DNA of 64,000 nt from Pararhizobium_B sp963760965 (GCA_963760965.1 CAVXEW010000009.1:124001-188000), one strand, 5' to 3'. Positions 51,049 through 60,778 are shown, counted from the first letter of the stretch. Translations and numbers: made by a program. Notes: generated by a model from the letters alone, not told the origin.

Positions 51049-52263
51049 TCAGGCGACGGCCCTTGCGAGCGCGCACTGCGACCACAGGTCGTGCAGCGCG
51101 GAGACGAGATGCTCGATGTCCTCGTCGGAATGCAGCGGCGACGGCGTGATCCTCAGCCGCTCGGTCTTCTTGGGCACCGTCGGGTAGTTGATCGGCTGGA
51201 CGTAGATCCCGTAATTGTCGAGCAGCAGGTCCGAGAGCCACTTGCACTTTGCCGCGTTGCCGACCAGCACCGGCACGATGTGGCTCGGATTGTCCATGTG
51301 CGGGATGCCGCGCGCGTCGAGCATCGCCCGCACCCTGCGCACCCGGTCCTGGTGGCGCAGCCGCTCGAAGCCGCTCTCCTTCAGGTGGCGGATCGAGGCC
51401 GTCGCCCCCGCCGCGAGCGCCGGCGGCAGGGCGGTCGTGAAGATGAAGCCCGAGGCGAAGGAGCGCACGAAATCGCACAGCGCGTTCGACGCCGCGATGT
51501 AGCCGCCCATCACCCCGAACGCCTTGCCGAGCGTGCCCTCGATCACCGTCAGCCGGTCCATCAGGCCCTCGCGCTCGGCGATGCCGCCGCCGCGCGGGCC
51601 GTAAAGGCCGACCGCATGCACCTCGTCGAGATAGGTCATCGCCCCGTATTTCTCGGCGACATCGCAGATCTCGCGCACCGGCGCGATGTCGCCGTCCATC
51701 GAATAGACGCTCTCGAAGGCCACCAGCTTCGGCGCGCCCGGGTCGGCCGCCCTCAGCTTCGCCTCGAGATCGGCGACGTCGTTGTGCCGCCAGATCACCT
51801 TCTCGGCGCGCGAATGGCGGATGCCCTCGATCATCGAGGCGTGGTTGAGCGCGTCCGAAAAGACGATCATGCCCGGAATCCGCGACGCAAGCGTCCCGAG
51901 CGCCGCCCAGTTCGACACGTAGCCGGACGTGAAGATCAGCGCGTTCTCCTTGCCGTGCAGGTCGGCGAGCTCGCGCTCCAGAAGCACGTGGTAATGGTTC
52001 GTCCCGGAAATGTTGCGCGTGCCGCCCGCCCCCGCGCCGCACCGCTCGATCGCCTCCTTCATCGCCCCCGTCACCGCCGGGTGCTGGCCCATGCCGAGAT
52101 AGTCGTTGGAGCACCAGACCGTGACTTCGCTCGTGCCCTCCGGCGTATGCCGCGTCGCACGCGGAAACTTCCCGTTGTGCCGCTCGAGATCCGCAAAGAC
52201 CCGGTAACGGCCTTCATCGTGAAGCCCGTCCAGCTCCCTGCGAAAATACGACTCGAAATCCAT
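51049..52263 (-). CDS. hemA: 5-aminolevulinate synthase
   Basis: 404-aa pyridoxal-phosphate enzyme that condenses glycine and succinyl-CoA to 5-aminolevulinate, the first step of heme synthesis in alphaproteobacteria. It begins MDFESYFRRELDGLHDEGRY at 52263. The PLP lysine is in IEGTLGKAFGVMGG; the glycine-rich CGAGAGGTRNISGT and FTSGYVSNWA are also visible. It lies 25 bases after the periplasmic DsrE-like gene of the sox operon, so it could be cotranscribed with the heme-rich Sox proteins. Confidence 0.96.
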   Translation of the reverse strand: MDFESYFRRELDGLHDEGRYRVFADLERHNGKFPRATRHTPEGTSEVTVWCSNDYLGMGQHPAVTGAMKEAIERCGAGAGGTRNISGTNHYHVLLERELADLHGKENALIFTSGYVSNWAALGTLASRIPGMIVFSDALNHASMIEGIRHSRAEKVIWRHNDVADLEAKLRAADPGAPKLVAFESVYSMDGDIAPVREICDVAEKYGAMTYLDEVHAVGLYGPRGGGIAEREGLMDRLTVIEGTLGKAFGVMGGYIAASNALCDFVRSFASGFIFTTALPPALAAGATASIRHLKESGFERLRHQDRVRRVRAMLDARGIPHMDNPSHIVPVLVGNAAKCKWLSDLLLDNYGIYVQPINYPTVPKKTERLRITPSPLHSDEDIEHLVSALHDLWSQCALARAVA

Positions 52264-52288
52264 CGTCGCCTCCGCCCCGGAACGGACG

Positions 52289-52732
52289 TCAGGGCCGGAC
52301 AATGGTCCAGCCCTCCTCGTTCAGTTCGATGAGTTTCACGACGCCCGCGGGAACGACCTTCACGTCGTCGAACAGCGGAACCTCCTTGCCTTCCTTCTTC
52401 GCCATGGAATCCATGGTGTTCTTGCAGGCGTCGAAGTGCACGTTGGGCATGCTCTGGGAAAACGACTTCATGCGGTCCGCAACGGGCGACTTGTCGGGCC
52501 GCAGCATGTTCAGGCCCGCATTGAAAGCCACGATCTGGATCTCGATCTGGTCGCCTATGCCGGTATAATACCGGGAGACGTTCGCGGCGACGTTGAGAAC
52601 AGTGTTCATCTTCTGGGGGCTGGCGTCGCTGATCTGAAGCGCGAGCTTGTGAACGCTGCCTTCGGCCAGCGCCGGCCCCGCCAGACCAGCCACCATTGCG
52701 ATGGCGAGAAATGCCCTTGTCGGATACCGCAT
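52289..52732 (-). CDS. Periplasmic DsrE-family protein of the sox operon
   Basis: 147-aa protein with a signal peptide (AFLAIAMVAGLAGPALAEG) and a DsrE-like fold (KLALQISDASPQKMNTVLNVA). The conserved cysteine C103 is in HFDACKNTMDSM. DsrE-type domains carry persulfides; a periplasmic one beside SoxCD suggests thiol or sulfane-sulfur handling there. It follows soxD by 60 bases and precedes hemA by 25. Its exact role is not established. Confidence 0.85.
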   Translation of the reverse strand: MRYPTRAFLAIAMVAGLAGPALAEGSVHKLALQISDASPQKMNTVLNVAANVSRYYTGIGDQIEIQIVAFNAGLNMLRPDKSPVADRMKSFSQSMPNVHFDACKNTMDSMAKKEGKEVPLFDDVKVVPAGVVKLIELNEEGWTIVRP

Positions 52733-52792
52733 GTCTTTCCTCCCGGATGCCCTGAGCCGAAGCGGCGGCCAGGCTGGATACCGCCTGCGAAC

Positions 52793-53914
52793 CTACTCGA
52801 TGCCGTGGCTGACGTCCTGTCCCTTCTTGGCCTCAGGCGTCACGTTCAGCACCTGTGCTTCCATGGTTATCTTTGCAGGTCCGCCCTTGCAGTCCTTCAT
52901 GCACGGGGGCGGCGCCTTCTTCGCGTATTCGGCCTCGTCCTTGCGGTTGTCCATGATGAACCCGTGCTCGTTCGGCAGGTGGATAGAGGTGAAGTTGTTG
53001 TTGGACAAGTCGAAGTTCTCGTCCTTGACGACGTAGTTGAGATAAAGGATGTAGGCCGTCAGCGCGTAGACGTCGTTGTCCGACAGGGAATGGGCGTTGC
53101 CGAAGGGCATGGCGCGCCTGACATAGTCGAAGACCGTCGAGGCATAAGGCCAGTACGAGCCGACGGTCTTGACCGGCCTCTCCTTGGTCAGCGTGCCCTG
53201 CCCGCCCGCCAGCACCGGCCAGCGACCGACACCCTCGCCGAAATCGCCATGGCAACTCGCGCAGTTCTTCGTAAAGATCTGCTCCCCCTCGGACACCGTG
53301 CCATGCCCGGCCGGAAGCCCGGTGCCATCGGGCCGGACGTCGACGTTCCATGCCTGGATCTCTGCCGGAAGCGCTTTTCGTCCGAGGTGATAGACCCCGT
53401 GCCCGGGCACCGTGTGCGAGACCGGCTGCATCTTCGCAGGCTTCGTTCCCGCCGGCGCCGCCGCGGCATCGGCGGACTTCTTGTCCGGCTGCGGCTTTGC
53501 CTGGGACGCATCGTTCTTCGCCTTGGGGGAAAAAGTCTCCAGGTAGGCGATGACGTTCTGGCGAGCCTGCTCGTCATGCAGACCGGGAAAGCCCATCTTC
53601 GTGCCCGGCACGTACTTCATCGGGTTGGTCAGGAAAGCCTCCAGCTTGTCGGGTGTCCAGACGAGGCCGTCCTCTCCCTTCTTCTTCATGGCGCTGGAAT
53701 AGTTGTAGTGGTCATAGGACCCGGCCTTGCGGCCGACGACGCCGGTGAGCACCGGACCGATCGCGTTCTTGGCATCGGGCCCGATGCGGTGGCAGACGGC
53801 GCATTGCTGGAACACGGCCTTGCCCGCAGCCAAGTCCCCGTCGGCCCGCGCGCCTGTCGCCGCTGCCGCGAGTGCAATGGCAACGACCGCTGCAAGCTCA
53901 AGAAACTTCGACAT
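52793..53914 (-). CDS. soxD: SoxD diheme cytochrome c subunit
   Basis: 373-aa cytochrome subunit of sulfane dehydrogenase SoxCD, from the ATG at 53914 (an upstream ATG at 53935 would extend further into soxC). A signal peptide ends near TGARADG. Two heme sites are CAVCH (C38, C41, H42) and CASCH (C218, C221, H222), separated by a Lys/Pro/Ala-rich linker. It accepts electrons from the SoxC molybdenum centre. The start overlaps the soxC end by 17 bases. Confidence 0.95.
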   Translation of the reverse strand: MSKFLELAAVVAIALAAAATGARADGDLAAGKAVFQQCAVCHRIGPDAKNAIGPVLTGVVGRKAGSYDHYNYSSAMKKKGEDGLVWTPDKLEAFLTNPMKYVPGTKMGFPGLHDEQARQNVIAYLETFSPKAKNDASQAKPQPDKKSADAAAAPAGTKPAKMQPVSHTVPGHGVYHLGRKALPAEIQAWNVDVRPDGTGLPAGHGTVSEGEQIFTKNCASCHGDFGEGVGRWPVLAGGQGTLTKERPVKTVGSYWPYASTVFDYVRRAMPFGNAHSLSDNDVYALTAYILYLNYVVKDENFDLSNNNFTSIHLPNEHGFIMDNRKDEAEYAKKAPPPCMKDCKGGPAKITMEAQVLNVTPEAKKGQDVSHGIE

Positions 53915-55175
53915 TCTCAGCGCTCCCGTCCTCACGGATGTACCAGGTCTGGATTCCGTTGTTGTGATAGATCGAATTGACGCCGCGGGCCTCGCGCAGC
54001 TGGTTCTTGGTCGGCTGGATCTGTCCGCTCTCGTCTACCGCCCGCGACTGGATCAGCATCTCCCGTCCGTCCCAGTCGAAATCGTGGTAGAAGCGGTGGA
54101 TCGACTTCGAGAAGCCAGGACCGTCGAGACGTGCGGGCTGCCAGTTGTTTCCGCCGTCGAGCGAAACGTCGACCCGGGCGATCTTGCCGCGCCCCGACCA
54201 CGCGATTCCGGAAATCACCGTCTGCCCGATGCCGTGGCGGATCGGTGCCTGGGGACTGGGCGACGTGATCACCGACTTGACGTCCATCTGCCACGTGAAC
54301 ATGCGCGCCTTGCCGTCAGGCAGCAGGTCCGTGTATTTCGACGTCTCCTCGCGCTGGAACCACGGCTTGTCACCGACCTCCAGCCTCCGCAGCCACTTTA
54401 CCCACATGTTGCCTTCCCAGCCCGGGACGACGAGACGCAGAGGATAGCCCTGTTCCGTCCTCAGCGCTTCTCCGTTCATGCGATAGGCGACGAGGCAGTC
54501 GTCGAGGGCCTTGTCGAGCGGGATCGAACGGGTCATCTCGCAGGCGTCCGCCCCCTCGGCAAGCACCCACTTCGCACTGGTCTTGATGCCGGCTTCCCTG
54601 AGCAGCGCCTTGAGCGGAACGCCGGTATAGAGCACGTTGTGGATCATGCCGTGCGTGTACTGGCAGCCGTTGAGCTGCGCGCCCCGCCACTCCATGCCGG
54701 AGTTCGCCGCGCATTCCAGGAAGTAGATCCGGTTCTCGCGCGGAAAGCGTTCGATGTCCTCCATCGTGAAGACCAGCGGCGTATCGACGAGCCCGTTGAT
54801 CATCAGCCGATGCTCGGCCGGATCGATGACGGCCGCGCCGGCATGGTGCCGCTCGAAGCAGAGGCCGTTCGGCGTGATGATGCCGTCCAGCGCATAGAGC
54901 GGCGTGAAGTTTACCGAGGAGTGCGCATCCGCCGTGAGCCACGCGACGTTGCGCCGGACGACGCCTGCCTCGTAGCTGGATGGCGTGCCATAGGGGTGCT
55001 GGTCCACCCCGTCTCCCAGCATCCTGTTCCAGTTCTGCACCTTGGTGATTGCAGGATCGGGCTTCTCGCCCGCAAGGGCAGCTCGCGTTCCGGCAACCCC
55101 TGCTGCGGCCGCCAATCCAGCCTTCAGCAGGCTCCTGCGCCCCAGCGGGGCGCTTCTGTCCGGGTTGTCGCCCAT
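53898..55175 (-). CDS. soxC: SoxC sulfane dehydrogenase molybdenum subunit
   Basis: Sulfite-oxidase-family molybdoenzyme, 425 aa from the ATG at 55175. The strong ribosome-binding site GGAGGAGG precedes that codon and includes an upstream in-frame ATG at 55187, so 55175 is preferred. A Tat signal (GRRSLLKAG) exports it folded. The molybdenum-ligating cysteine is in YFLECAANSGMEWRG. With SoxD it oxidises the sulfane sulfur bound to SoxY, giving full oxidation of thiosulfate to sulfate. Confidence 0.96.
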   Translation of the reverse strand: MGDNPDRSAPLGRRSLLKAGLAAAAGVAGTRAALAGEKPDPAITKVQNWNRMLGDGVDQHPYGTPSSYEAGVVRRNVAWLTADAHSSVNFTPLYALDGIITPNGLCFERHHAGAAVIDPAEHRLMINGLVDTPLVFTMEDIERFPRENRIYFLECAANSGMEWRGAQLNGCQYTHGMIHNVLYTGVPLKALLREAGIKTSAKWVLAEGADACEMTRSIPLDKALDDCLVAYRMNGEALRTEQGYPLRLVVPGWEGNMWVKWLRRLEVGDKPWFQREETSKYTDLLPDGKARMFTWQMDVKSVITSPSPQAPIRHGIGQTVISGIAWSGRGKIARVDVSLDGGNNWQPARLDGPGFSKSIHRFYHDFDWDGREMLIQSRAVDESGQIQPTKNQLREARGVNSIYHNNGIQTWYIREDGSAENVEVS

Positions 55176-55189
55176 GACCTCCTCCATTC

Positions 55190-55217
55190 ACATAGACATA
55201 TATTATTTTTTCTATGT
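55190..55217 (-). promoter_or_regulatory. AT-rich operator-like dyad upstream of soxC
   Basis: A perfect 7-bp inverted repeat ACATAGA-N14-TCTATGT lies just before soxC in an A/T-rich island of a GC-rich window. It ends before a possible TTGACT -35 element on the minus strand. It could be a SoxR-type operator for an internal soxCD promoter. An overlapping TTGAC-N4-GTCAA dyad is at 55219-55232. Confidence 0.55.
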
Positions 55218-55263
55218 ATTGACCAAAGTCAAGCACACTTGCTCAAGCGCTTCCGTCCCGATG

Positions 55264-56958
55264 TCAGATGTCGACGGTCACGTGGCTGGTCTTGCCGACC
55301 TTGACCGTCTGGTTCTTGCCGAGCCAGTCGAACATGACCTGCCAGATCGGCGGTCCCTCGGTGCTCTGGTTCACCGACGCCCAGCCGGCAACGACGTAGT
55401 CCCTCGTGGGTTCGATGGCTTCGCCTGTCCGGACGAGCGTCATGTCGGAGATCCGGTTGCCGATCTTTTCTTGCGGCTTGATGCGGTAGGCCATGCCCCC
55501 GACGCGCACCATGTCGCCGCCCTGCTGGTAATAGGGATCCTTGTTGAACAGGTTGTCGGCAACGTCCTCCAGCACGGCGTGGATCGTCTTTCCGTCCATC
55601 TTCTGGCGATAGGCGGCCGGGTACGTCATGGCGCAGGCGTTGTAGACGTCCTCTGCCGTGATCTTCTGCCCCGGAAGCACCGAGGTCCCCCAGCGGAACC
55701 CCGGCGAAAAGGCGATTTCCGCATCGCGCTCCTCAAGCAGCGCCCGGCAGAAGAGATCGTCGAACGTGCCGTTGAAGTTTCCGCGGCGGTAGAGAAGCGT
55801 CTCGGTCGTCGCAAGCTCCTTGCCGAGATGATCCTCGTAGGGCGCGCGCAACCCGTCGATCTTCTTCGCCATCTCGGCATCCGGCGTGATGACGTCGGAA
55901 AAGATCGGGATCAGCCTGTGGCGAAAACCCTTGAGCGCCCCCTTGCCGACATCGAGGTCGATGCGGGACAGGAACTTGCCGTGCGACCCGGTAGCGACCA
56001 GCACCGTCTTCCCGACGATGACCGGCTCGGGCAAGGCGTCATGGGTATGCCCCGTCAGGATGACGTCGATGCCTTCGACCCGTCCGGCGAGCTTGCGATC
56101 GACGTCGAAACCGTTGTGCGACAGGAGGACGACCGCGTCAGCACCCTCGGCCCTCGCCTTCGCGACATTGGCCGCCACGTCCTCCTCGCGGATGCCGAAC
56201 GACCAGTCGGGCATCAGCCAGCGAGGATTCGCGATCGGACAGTAGGGGAACGCTTGTCCTATGACGGCGATCTTTCTCCCGCCCTTCTCGAAGATCTTGT
56301 AGGCGTCGAAGACCCTCTCGTCCCAGGTCGTGTCGTATACGTTTGCGCCGAGGAAGGGGAACGGAAGCTTGCTGATGGCATCCTTCATCCTGTCCTCGCC
56401 ATAGGTGAATTCCCAGTGCCCCGTCATGGCGTCGGGACGGATGAGGTTCATCGCCTCGATCATGTCCTGCCCCTTGGTGACGTTGGCCGTATAGCTGCCC
56501 TGCCAGGTATCGCCGCCGTCGAGGAACAGCGTGGCGCCCTCGCCGCGCTCGGCGCGGATCCGCCTGACGACCGTTGCGATCCGGTCGAGACCGCCCATGC
56601 GGCCGTAGGACTTCGCCAGCGCCGCAAAGTCGAGATAGGTCAGCGCATATGCCTCCGGGGACTTCGGCTCGAGCTTGTAGAGCTTCAGGAAATCCTCGCC
56701 CGTGACGTGCGGCGGCAGCCCGGCCATTGGTCCGGCCCCGATGTTGACCGAAGGCTCCCGGAAGTAGATCGGCTTCAGCTGCGCGTGGATGTCGGTCTGG
56801 TGGACGATGGTGACATTGCCGAAATCGCTCTGACCGACGAGATCGTCCTCGGTCAGCTTCTGCCGCGCCGCCGCCCGGGCGAAGTCGGCCCGGAGCGCGG
56901 GAACGCCCAGGGCCGAGGTGGCCACGGCCGCCATCAGAAATTCACGTCTGGAAAACAT
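55264..56958 (-). CDS. soxB: SoxB thiosulfohydrolase
   Basis: 564-aa dimanganese hydrolase that releases sulfate from the SoxY-bound intermediate. A Tat-type signal (FSRREFLMAAVATS) starts the protein. Metal-binding motifs are HQTDIHAQLKP, DGGDTWQGS, MTGHWEFTYG, LLSHNGFD and TGHTHDALPEP, typical of the 5'-nucleotidase-like family. It lies 113 bases after soxA, and the soxC dyad lies in the gap behind it. Confidence 0.97.
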   Translation of the reverse strand: MFSRREFLMAAVATSALGVPALRADFARAAARQKLTEDDLVGQSDFGNVTIVHQTDIHAQLKPIYFREPSVNIGAGPMAGLPPHVTGEDFLKLYKLEPKSPEAYALTYLDFAALAKSYGRMGGLDRIATVVRRIRAERGEGATLFLDGGDTWQGSYTANVTKGQDMIEAMNLIRPDAMTGHWEFTYGEDRMKDAISKLPFPFLGANVYDTTWDERVFDAYKIFEKGGRKIAVIGQAFPYCPIANPRWLMPDWSFGIREEDVAANVAKARAEGADAVVLLSHNGFDVDRKLAGRVEGIDVILTGHTHDALPEPVIVGKTVLVATGSHGKFLSRIDLDVGKGALKGFRHRLIPIFSDVITPDAEMAKKIDGLRAPYEDHLGKELATTETLLYRRGNFNGTFDDLFCRALLEERDAEIAFSPGFRWGTSVLPGQKITAEDVYNACAMTYPAAYRQKMDGKTIHAVLEDVADNLFNKDPYYQQGGDMVRVGGMAYRIKPQEKIGNRISDMTLVRTGEAIEPTRDYVVAGWASVNQSTEGPPIWQVMFDWLGKNQTVKVGKTSHVTVDI

Positions 56959-57038
56959 CGGCTCCTCCGGTCACGATCGTCCCGCCAAAAGGCATGCGTC
57001 AACTTTCGGACAGCGGCTTGCGCCGCCGTCCAGCCACC

Positions 57039-57069
57039 CCGGGCAAAGAATGGGCGGTGTCCTGCCCGG
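57039..57069 (-). repeat. Inverted repeat between soxB and soxA
   Basis: CCGGGCA and TGCCCGG form a perfect 7-bp stem with a 17-base loop at the 3' end of the soxA message. No T-run follows. Confidence 0.35.
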
Positions 57070-57071
57070 CC

Positions 57072-57926
57072 TCAGTTCCGGACTGCGGGCGTCTCCACGG
57101 AAAGACCGGTGCCACGCCAGGTCACATAGGTCTCAAGCGCCATCAGTTCGTCCGAGAACGCCTTCGGGATCTCTGCGCGCGTGTCGCGGATGCAGCCGCG
57201 GAAACGGGCCTGGACAGACGCCATGCCGTTCTTCAGGCGATAGAGCGGGAAGCCGTTCACCTGTCCCTGGCTGAGGTGGTCCGCCCGGATATGGTTGCCG
57301 GCGTTCTTCTCATGGCAGGAGGCGCAGGCGAGATCGAGCTGGCCGGTGCGGGTATAATAGAGCTTCTTGCCACGGTCCCACCATGACTTCATGTCGCCCT
57401 TCGAAAGGTCGAGCTTGACGGGCACGCCGAGAGACTGGTGCTTGACATAGGCGGTCAGGTTGATCTGCTGCTCCGAATTGAACTTGTAGGGCTTGGCGCC
57501 CATCCTGTTCTCGAGACACTGGTTGATCTGGAGTTCGATATCGACCGGCCGATTGGTGTGCGGATCCCATTTCGGGAAATGCGCCGCGACCCCCTTCATG
57601 CTCTCGGCAGCGTCGCCGTGGCACGACGCGCAGGACTTGCCCGCCGTTCCCTGCACCTTGTTCCACAGATCCTCGCCGCCCTGGACGGCGAGCATCCCGG
57701 GATTCTCGAAGGAATCGGCCTCCATGGCGCGCGTGTCCTTCTCGCGATACCGCCAGCCGGAATAGACGTGGTCGAAGGGCAGGCCGCCCGGCGCCTTGGC
57801 TTCCGTGGTGATCTTCGTCCCGTCGATTTCGAGCGTCGCGTTGGCGGGGTCCGCCCTCACCGCGGTGGAGCCTCCGGCCATCATGACCAGCACGGCTGCG
57901 CCTGCTGCTGCAGATAGTCTTTTCAC
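57072..57926 (-). CDS. soxA: SoxA diheme cytochrome c
   Basis: 284-aa catalytic cytochrome that with SoxX attaches thiosulfate to the SoxY cysteine. The signal peptide ends near AVRADP. Two heme sites are present, CASCH (C99, C102, H103) and CASCH (C201, C204, H205). The active-site cysteine ligating the second heme is C245 in RFRGCIRDTRA. Many SoxA proteins keep only one heme; this is the two-heme type. It lies 62 bases after soxZ. Confidence 0.97.
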   Translation of the reverse strand: MKRLSAAAGAAVLVMMAGGSTAVRADPANATLEIDGTKITTEAKAPGGLPFDHVYSGWRYREKDTRAMEADSFENPGMLAVQGGEDLWNKVQGTAGKSCASCHGDAAESMKGVAAHFPKWDPHTNRPVDIELQINQCLENRMGAKPYKFNSEQQINLTAYVKHQSLGVPVKLDLSKGDMKSWWDRGKKLYYTRTGQLDLACASCHEKNAGNHIRADHLSQGQVNGFPLYRLKNGMASVQARFRGCIRDTRAEIPKAFSDELMALETYVTWRGTGLSVETPAVRN

Positions 57927-57955
57927 GATATTCCCTCCCAGTTCCCCGATCCGAA

Positions 57956-57975
57956 GGTCCGGTCCCTGCCGGACC
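57956..57975 (-). repeat. Intergenic hairpin between soxA and soxZ
   Basis: GGTCCGG and CCGGACC form a perfect 7-bp stem with a 6-base loop, identical in stem to the hairpin between nuoI and nuoJ. It fills the 62-base gap between soxZ and soxA. Confidence 0.5.
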
Positions 57976-57988
57976 CCGTCTCGTTGCC

Positions 57989-58312
57989 TCAGGCGACCTC
58001 GATCTTCGCCTCGGTCGAATAGACCGGTCCCTTCTGATCGTGCCAGGTGAACTTGAACGTTCCGCTCTCGGTGACCCGCGCCGTGAATTCGAAATACGGG
58101 TTGGCCGAGACGGCCGCGTTGAGGTCCGCGGAGATCACGGGCTTGCCGTTGAACTCGACCTGGAACTTGTCGATGATGTGCTCGGGAATGATCTTGCCGT
58201 TCTTGTCCTTGCGCTGGCCGGACTCCATGTCGTGGTTGATCAGCGTCTTGATCGTGATCACCTCGCCGGACTTCGCCTTGTGCGGCACGCGTACACGCGG
58301 TCTGGGTTCCAT
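57989..58312 (-). CDS. soxZ: SoxZ sulfur-carrier partner
   Basis: 107-aa immunoglobulin-fold protein that forms the SoxYZ carrier. It begins PRPRVRVPHKAKSGEVITIK, has MESGQRKD, and ends with FKFTWHDQKGPVYSTEAKI. It lacks a signal peptide, as usual, and should be exported as a complex with SoxY. The gene lies 22 bases after soxY. Confidence 0.96.
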   Translation of the reverse strand: MEPRPRVRVPHKAKSGEVITIKTLINHDMESGQRKDKNGKIIPEHIIDKFQVEFNGKPVISADLNAAVSANPYFEFTARVTESGTFKFTWHDQKGPVYSTEAKIEVA

Positions 58313-58334
58313 TGAATGCCTTCCTTGTGCTCGA

Positions 58335-58793
58335 TCAGCCGCCGCAGCCGCCGATGGTGACCTTGACGGCCTTCTTGTCCATGTAGAAGGTTCCGTCCTT
58401 CATTTTCGCGACCGCCACGACGTTCTGGGTCTTGGCGAGCCGCATGCGCGTCGTTGCGCTGGCCTTGCCGCTCAATGGCGTGAAATGGAACGTGATGACA
58501 TCCGGCTTCGGATTTCCGTCGGCGAGGACCGTCACCGATTCGACCAGGTCGTCGCCGGACATCGCACTGTCCACGTCGACTGAAATCGGAACCGTGTTGC
58601 CGTTCTCGGCGATCTCGGGAGCCGTCAGCGTAATCTTGCCCGACTGCGGCTTCTTTCCGCCGGTGAACTGGTCCAGCGTCTTCTGGAGTTCTTCCGGCGT
58701 GGCCTCGGCCTCCATGGCCGGCAGGCCGGCAAGTGCAAGCGTCGCCGCACCGAGCGACAGCGACAATACCTGGCGTCTGTTGATTCTCGTCAC
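58335..58793 (-). CDS. soxY: SoxY sulfur-carrier protein
   Basis: 152-aa carrier whose C-terminal arm GGCGG (C150) covalently holds sulfur intermediates during the Sox cycle. A Tat-like signal (NRRQVLSLSLG) exports it with SoxZ. The body is an immunoglobulin-type fold. It lies 14 bases after soxX, in the order soxXYZAB. Confidence 0.97.
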   Translation of the reverse strand: MTRINRRQVLSLSLGAATLALAGLPAMEAEATPEELQKTLDQFTGGKKPQSGKITLTAPEIAENGNTVPISVDVDSAMSGDDLVESVTVLADGNPKPDVITFHFTPLSGKASATTRMRLAKTQNVVAVAKMKDGTFYMDKKAVKVTIGGCGG

Positions 58794-58807
58794 TCCTGTT
58801 TCCTCTC

Positions 58808-59269
58808 CTATTTCTTGAGCGTCTGGAGATAGGCGACAACGTCCTCGACCTGCTCCGGCGAGAGGATCGTCTTGCCGACCAGATCGTGGCGCACATGCAG
58901 TCCGACATCGAGCGTATAGAAGCCCGGCATCACGGTCTGCTTTCCGAAGACCTTCTTGGCGTTGACCACGATAGCGCGCAGCTGGCCCGCCGAATAACGC
59001 GAGGCGACGCCGTCGAGAGACGGTCCGACATTGCCCTGGAACTGCTGCTTCGGCATCGCGCCGTTCACATGGCAGGCCAGGCAGTTGCCGAGCTTCTTGT
59101 TCTTGAAGACATCGGCCCCCTTCGCCGCATCGCCCTGATGGCCGGTCAGCGACGTCGAGACTGCCATGTCGGCGAACTTCACCTGCTTGGGTCCCGTGGC
59201 ATCGGCAAGCGCCGCCACGGGAAAGAGTGTGGCGATGCAGACAAACGCACCAAGCGTCCGTGCTTTCAT
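58808..59269 (-). CDS. soxX: SoxX cytochrome c
   Basis: 153-aa monoheme cytochrome from the ATG at 59269. A signal peptide (FVCIATLFPVAALAD) is followed by one heme site CLACH (C63, C66, H67) and a methionine-containing C-terminal region (TVMPGFY) that can supply the sixth ligand. It pairs with SoxA. An operator-like dyad lies about 80-100 bases upstream. Confidence 0.95.
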   Translation of the reverse strand: MKARTLGAFVCIATLFPVAALADATGPKQVKFADMAVSTSLTGHQGDAAKGADVFKNKKLGNCLACHVNGAMPKQQFQGNVGPSLDGVASRYSAGQLRAIVVNAKKVFGKQTVMPGFYTLDVGLHVRHDLVGKTILSPEQVEDVVAYLQTLKK

Positions 59270-59346
59270 TCGTGAGCCCTCCCTACTCAAGCGCCCTCCA
59301 GACGCCGAATTGCCGTGCATGCTAGAACGAAGCCAGGAAGCATTCA

Positions 59347-59370
59347 ATGCAAAAATATGAATTATTGCAT
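59347..59370 (-). promoter_or_regulatory. SoxR operator-like dyad between soxW and soxX
   Basis: ATGCAA-N12-TTGCAT is a perfect 6-bp inverted repeat in an A/T-rich patch in the 124-base gap between soxW and soxX. In Pseudaminobacter the repressor SoxR was shown to bind the soxW-soxX and soxS-soxV regions. A half site ATGCAAATAT recurs in the soxS-soxV gap here. Confidence 0.6.
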
Positions 59371-59393
59371 ACGTTGCCCGGCACCGTTTTCGC

Positions 59394-59981
<588 letters not shown>

Positions 59982-59993
59982 GTCATCCATCTC

Positions 59994-60728
59994 CTATCCA
60001 AGCGTGGTATAGCCGGGAAACGTGTCCAGCAGCCACTGTGAAATTGCAGACATCTGTCCGGTCATGAAGAGCACGCCCGTCGCGATAAGGAAACCGCCCA
60101 TGGCGATCTCGACCTTGCGCAGGTGTCGCCGGAACCGCGCTACGAACTTCAGGAACCTGGCAGCAAACAGGGCGGCGAGCAGGAACGGGATGCCGATCCC
60201 CAACGAATAGGTGGCGAGCAGAAGCGCCCCGTGCCCGATCGTCTGCTGCGCGCCGGCCATGAACAGGATTGCGGCCAGCACCGGGCCGACGCAGGGCGTC
60301 CAGCCGAACGCGAATGCAAGCCCCATGACGAAGGCCCCCGCATAGCCCGCTCCCGCCGACCCGGCGCTCACCCGCGCCTCGCGATAGAGAAGCGGTATGC
60401 GCACCAGGCCCGTGAAGTGGATGCCCATCGCGATGATGAGGACGCCGGCGATGACGGAAAGCACGTCGAAATGCTGGGCAAGCGTCTTTCCCAGCACGCT
60501 CGCGGTCGCTCCGAACATGACGAACACGCATGTGAAGCCGAGGACGAAGAAGACCGATGAAAGTACGATTCGCCGTCTCGTCGCCCGGTCGACATGCGAA
60601 TCGTCGATCTGCGAAAAGCTCACACCCGCCAGGAAGGCGAGATAGGGCGGCACGATCGGCAGGACGCAAGGGGATACGAACGAGAGCAGACCCGCGAGCA
60701 GCGCGGCGCCGTAGGTGACATCGAGCAT
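59994..60728 (-). CDS. soxV: SoxV/CcdA-type thiol transporter
   Basis: 244-aa membrane protein from the ATG at 60728 with six helices and two redox cysteines, in VSPCVLPIVPP and GWTPCVGPVLAAI. It belongs to the CcdA/DsbD family and carries electrons from cytoplasmic thioredoxin to periplasmic thioredoxin-like proteins such as SoxW. It diverges from soxS across a 115-base gap. Confidence 0.93.
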   Translation of the reverse strand: MLDVTYGAALLAGLLSFVSPCVLPIVPPYLAFLAGVSFSQIDDSHVDRATRRRIVLSSVFFVLGFTCVFVMFGATASVLGKTLAQHFDVLSVIAGVLIIAMGIHFTGLVRIPLLYREARVSAGSAGAGYAGAFVMGLAFAFGWTPCVGPVLAAILFMAGAQQTIGHGALLLATYSLGIGIPFLLAALFAARFLKFVARFRRHLRKVEIAMGGFLIATGVLFMTGQMSAISQWLLDTFPGYTTLG

Positions 60729-60778
60729 CTGGTCCGCCTCCCACGGACTTGGACGAACGGACGATAGCGCCGGCCTTG

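Noticed and set aside
55219..55232. TTGAC-N4-GTCAA dyad upstream of soxC as a second FNR/FixK site
   Set aside because: It departs from the consensus at the inner bases and overlaps a likely -35 element, so the palindrome may be incidental.
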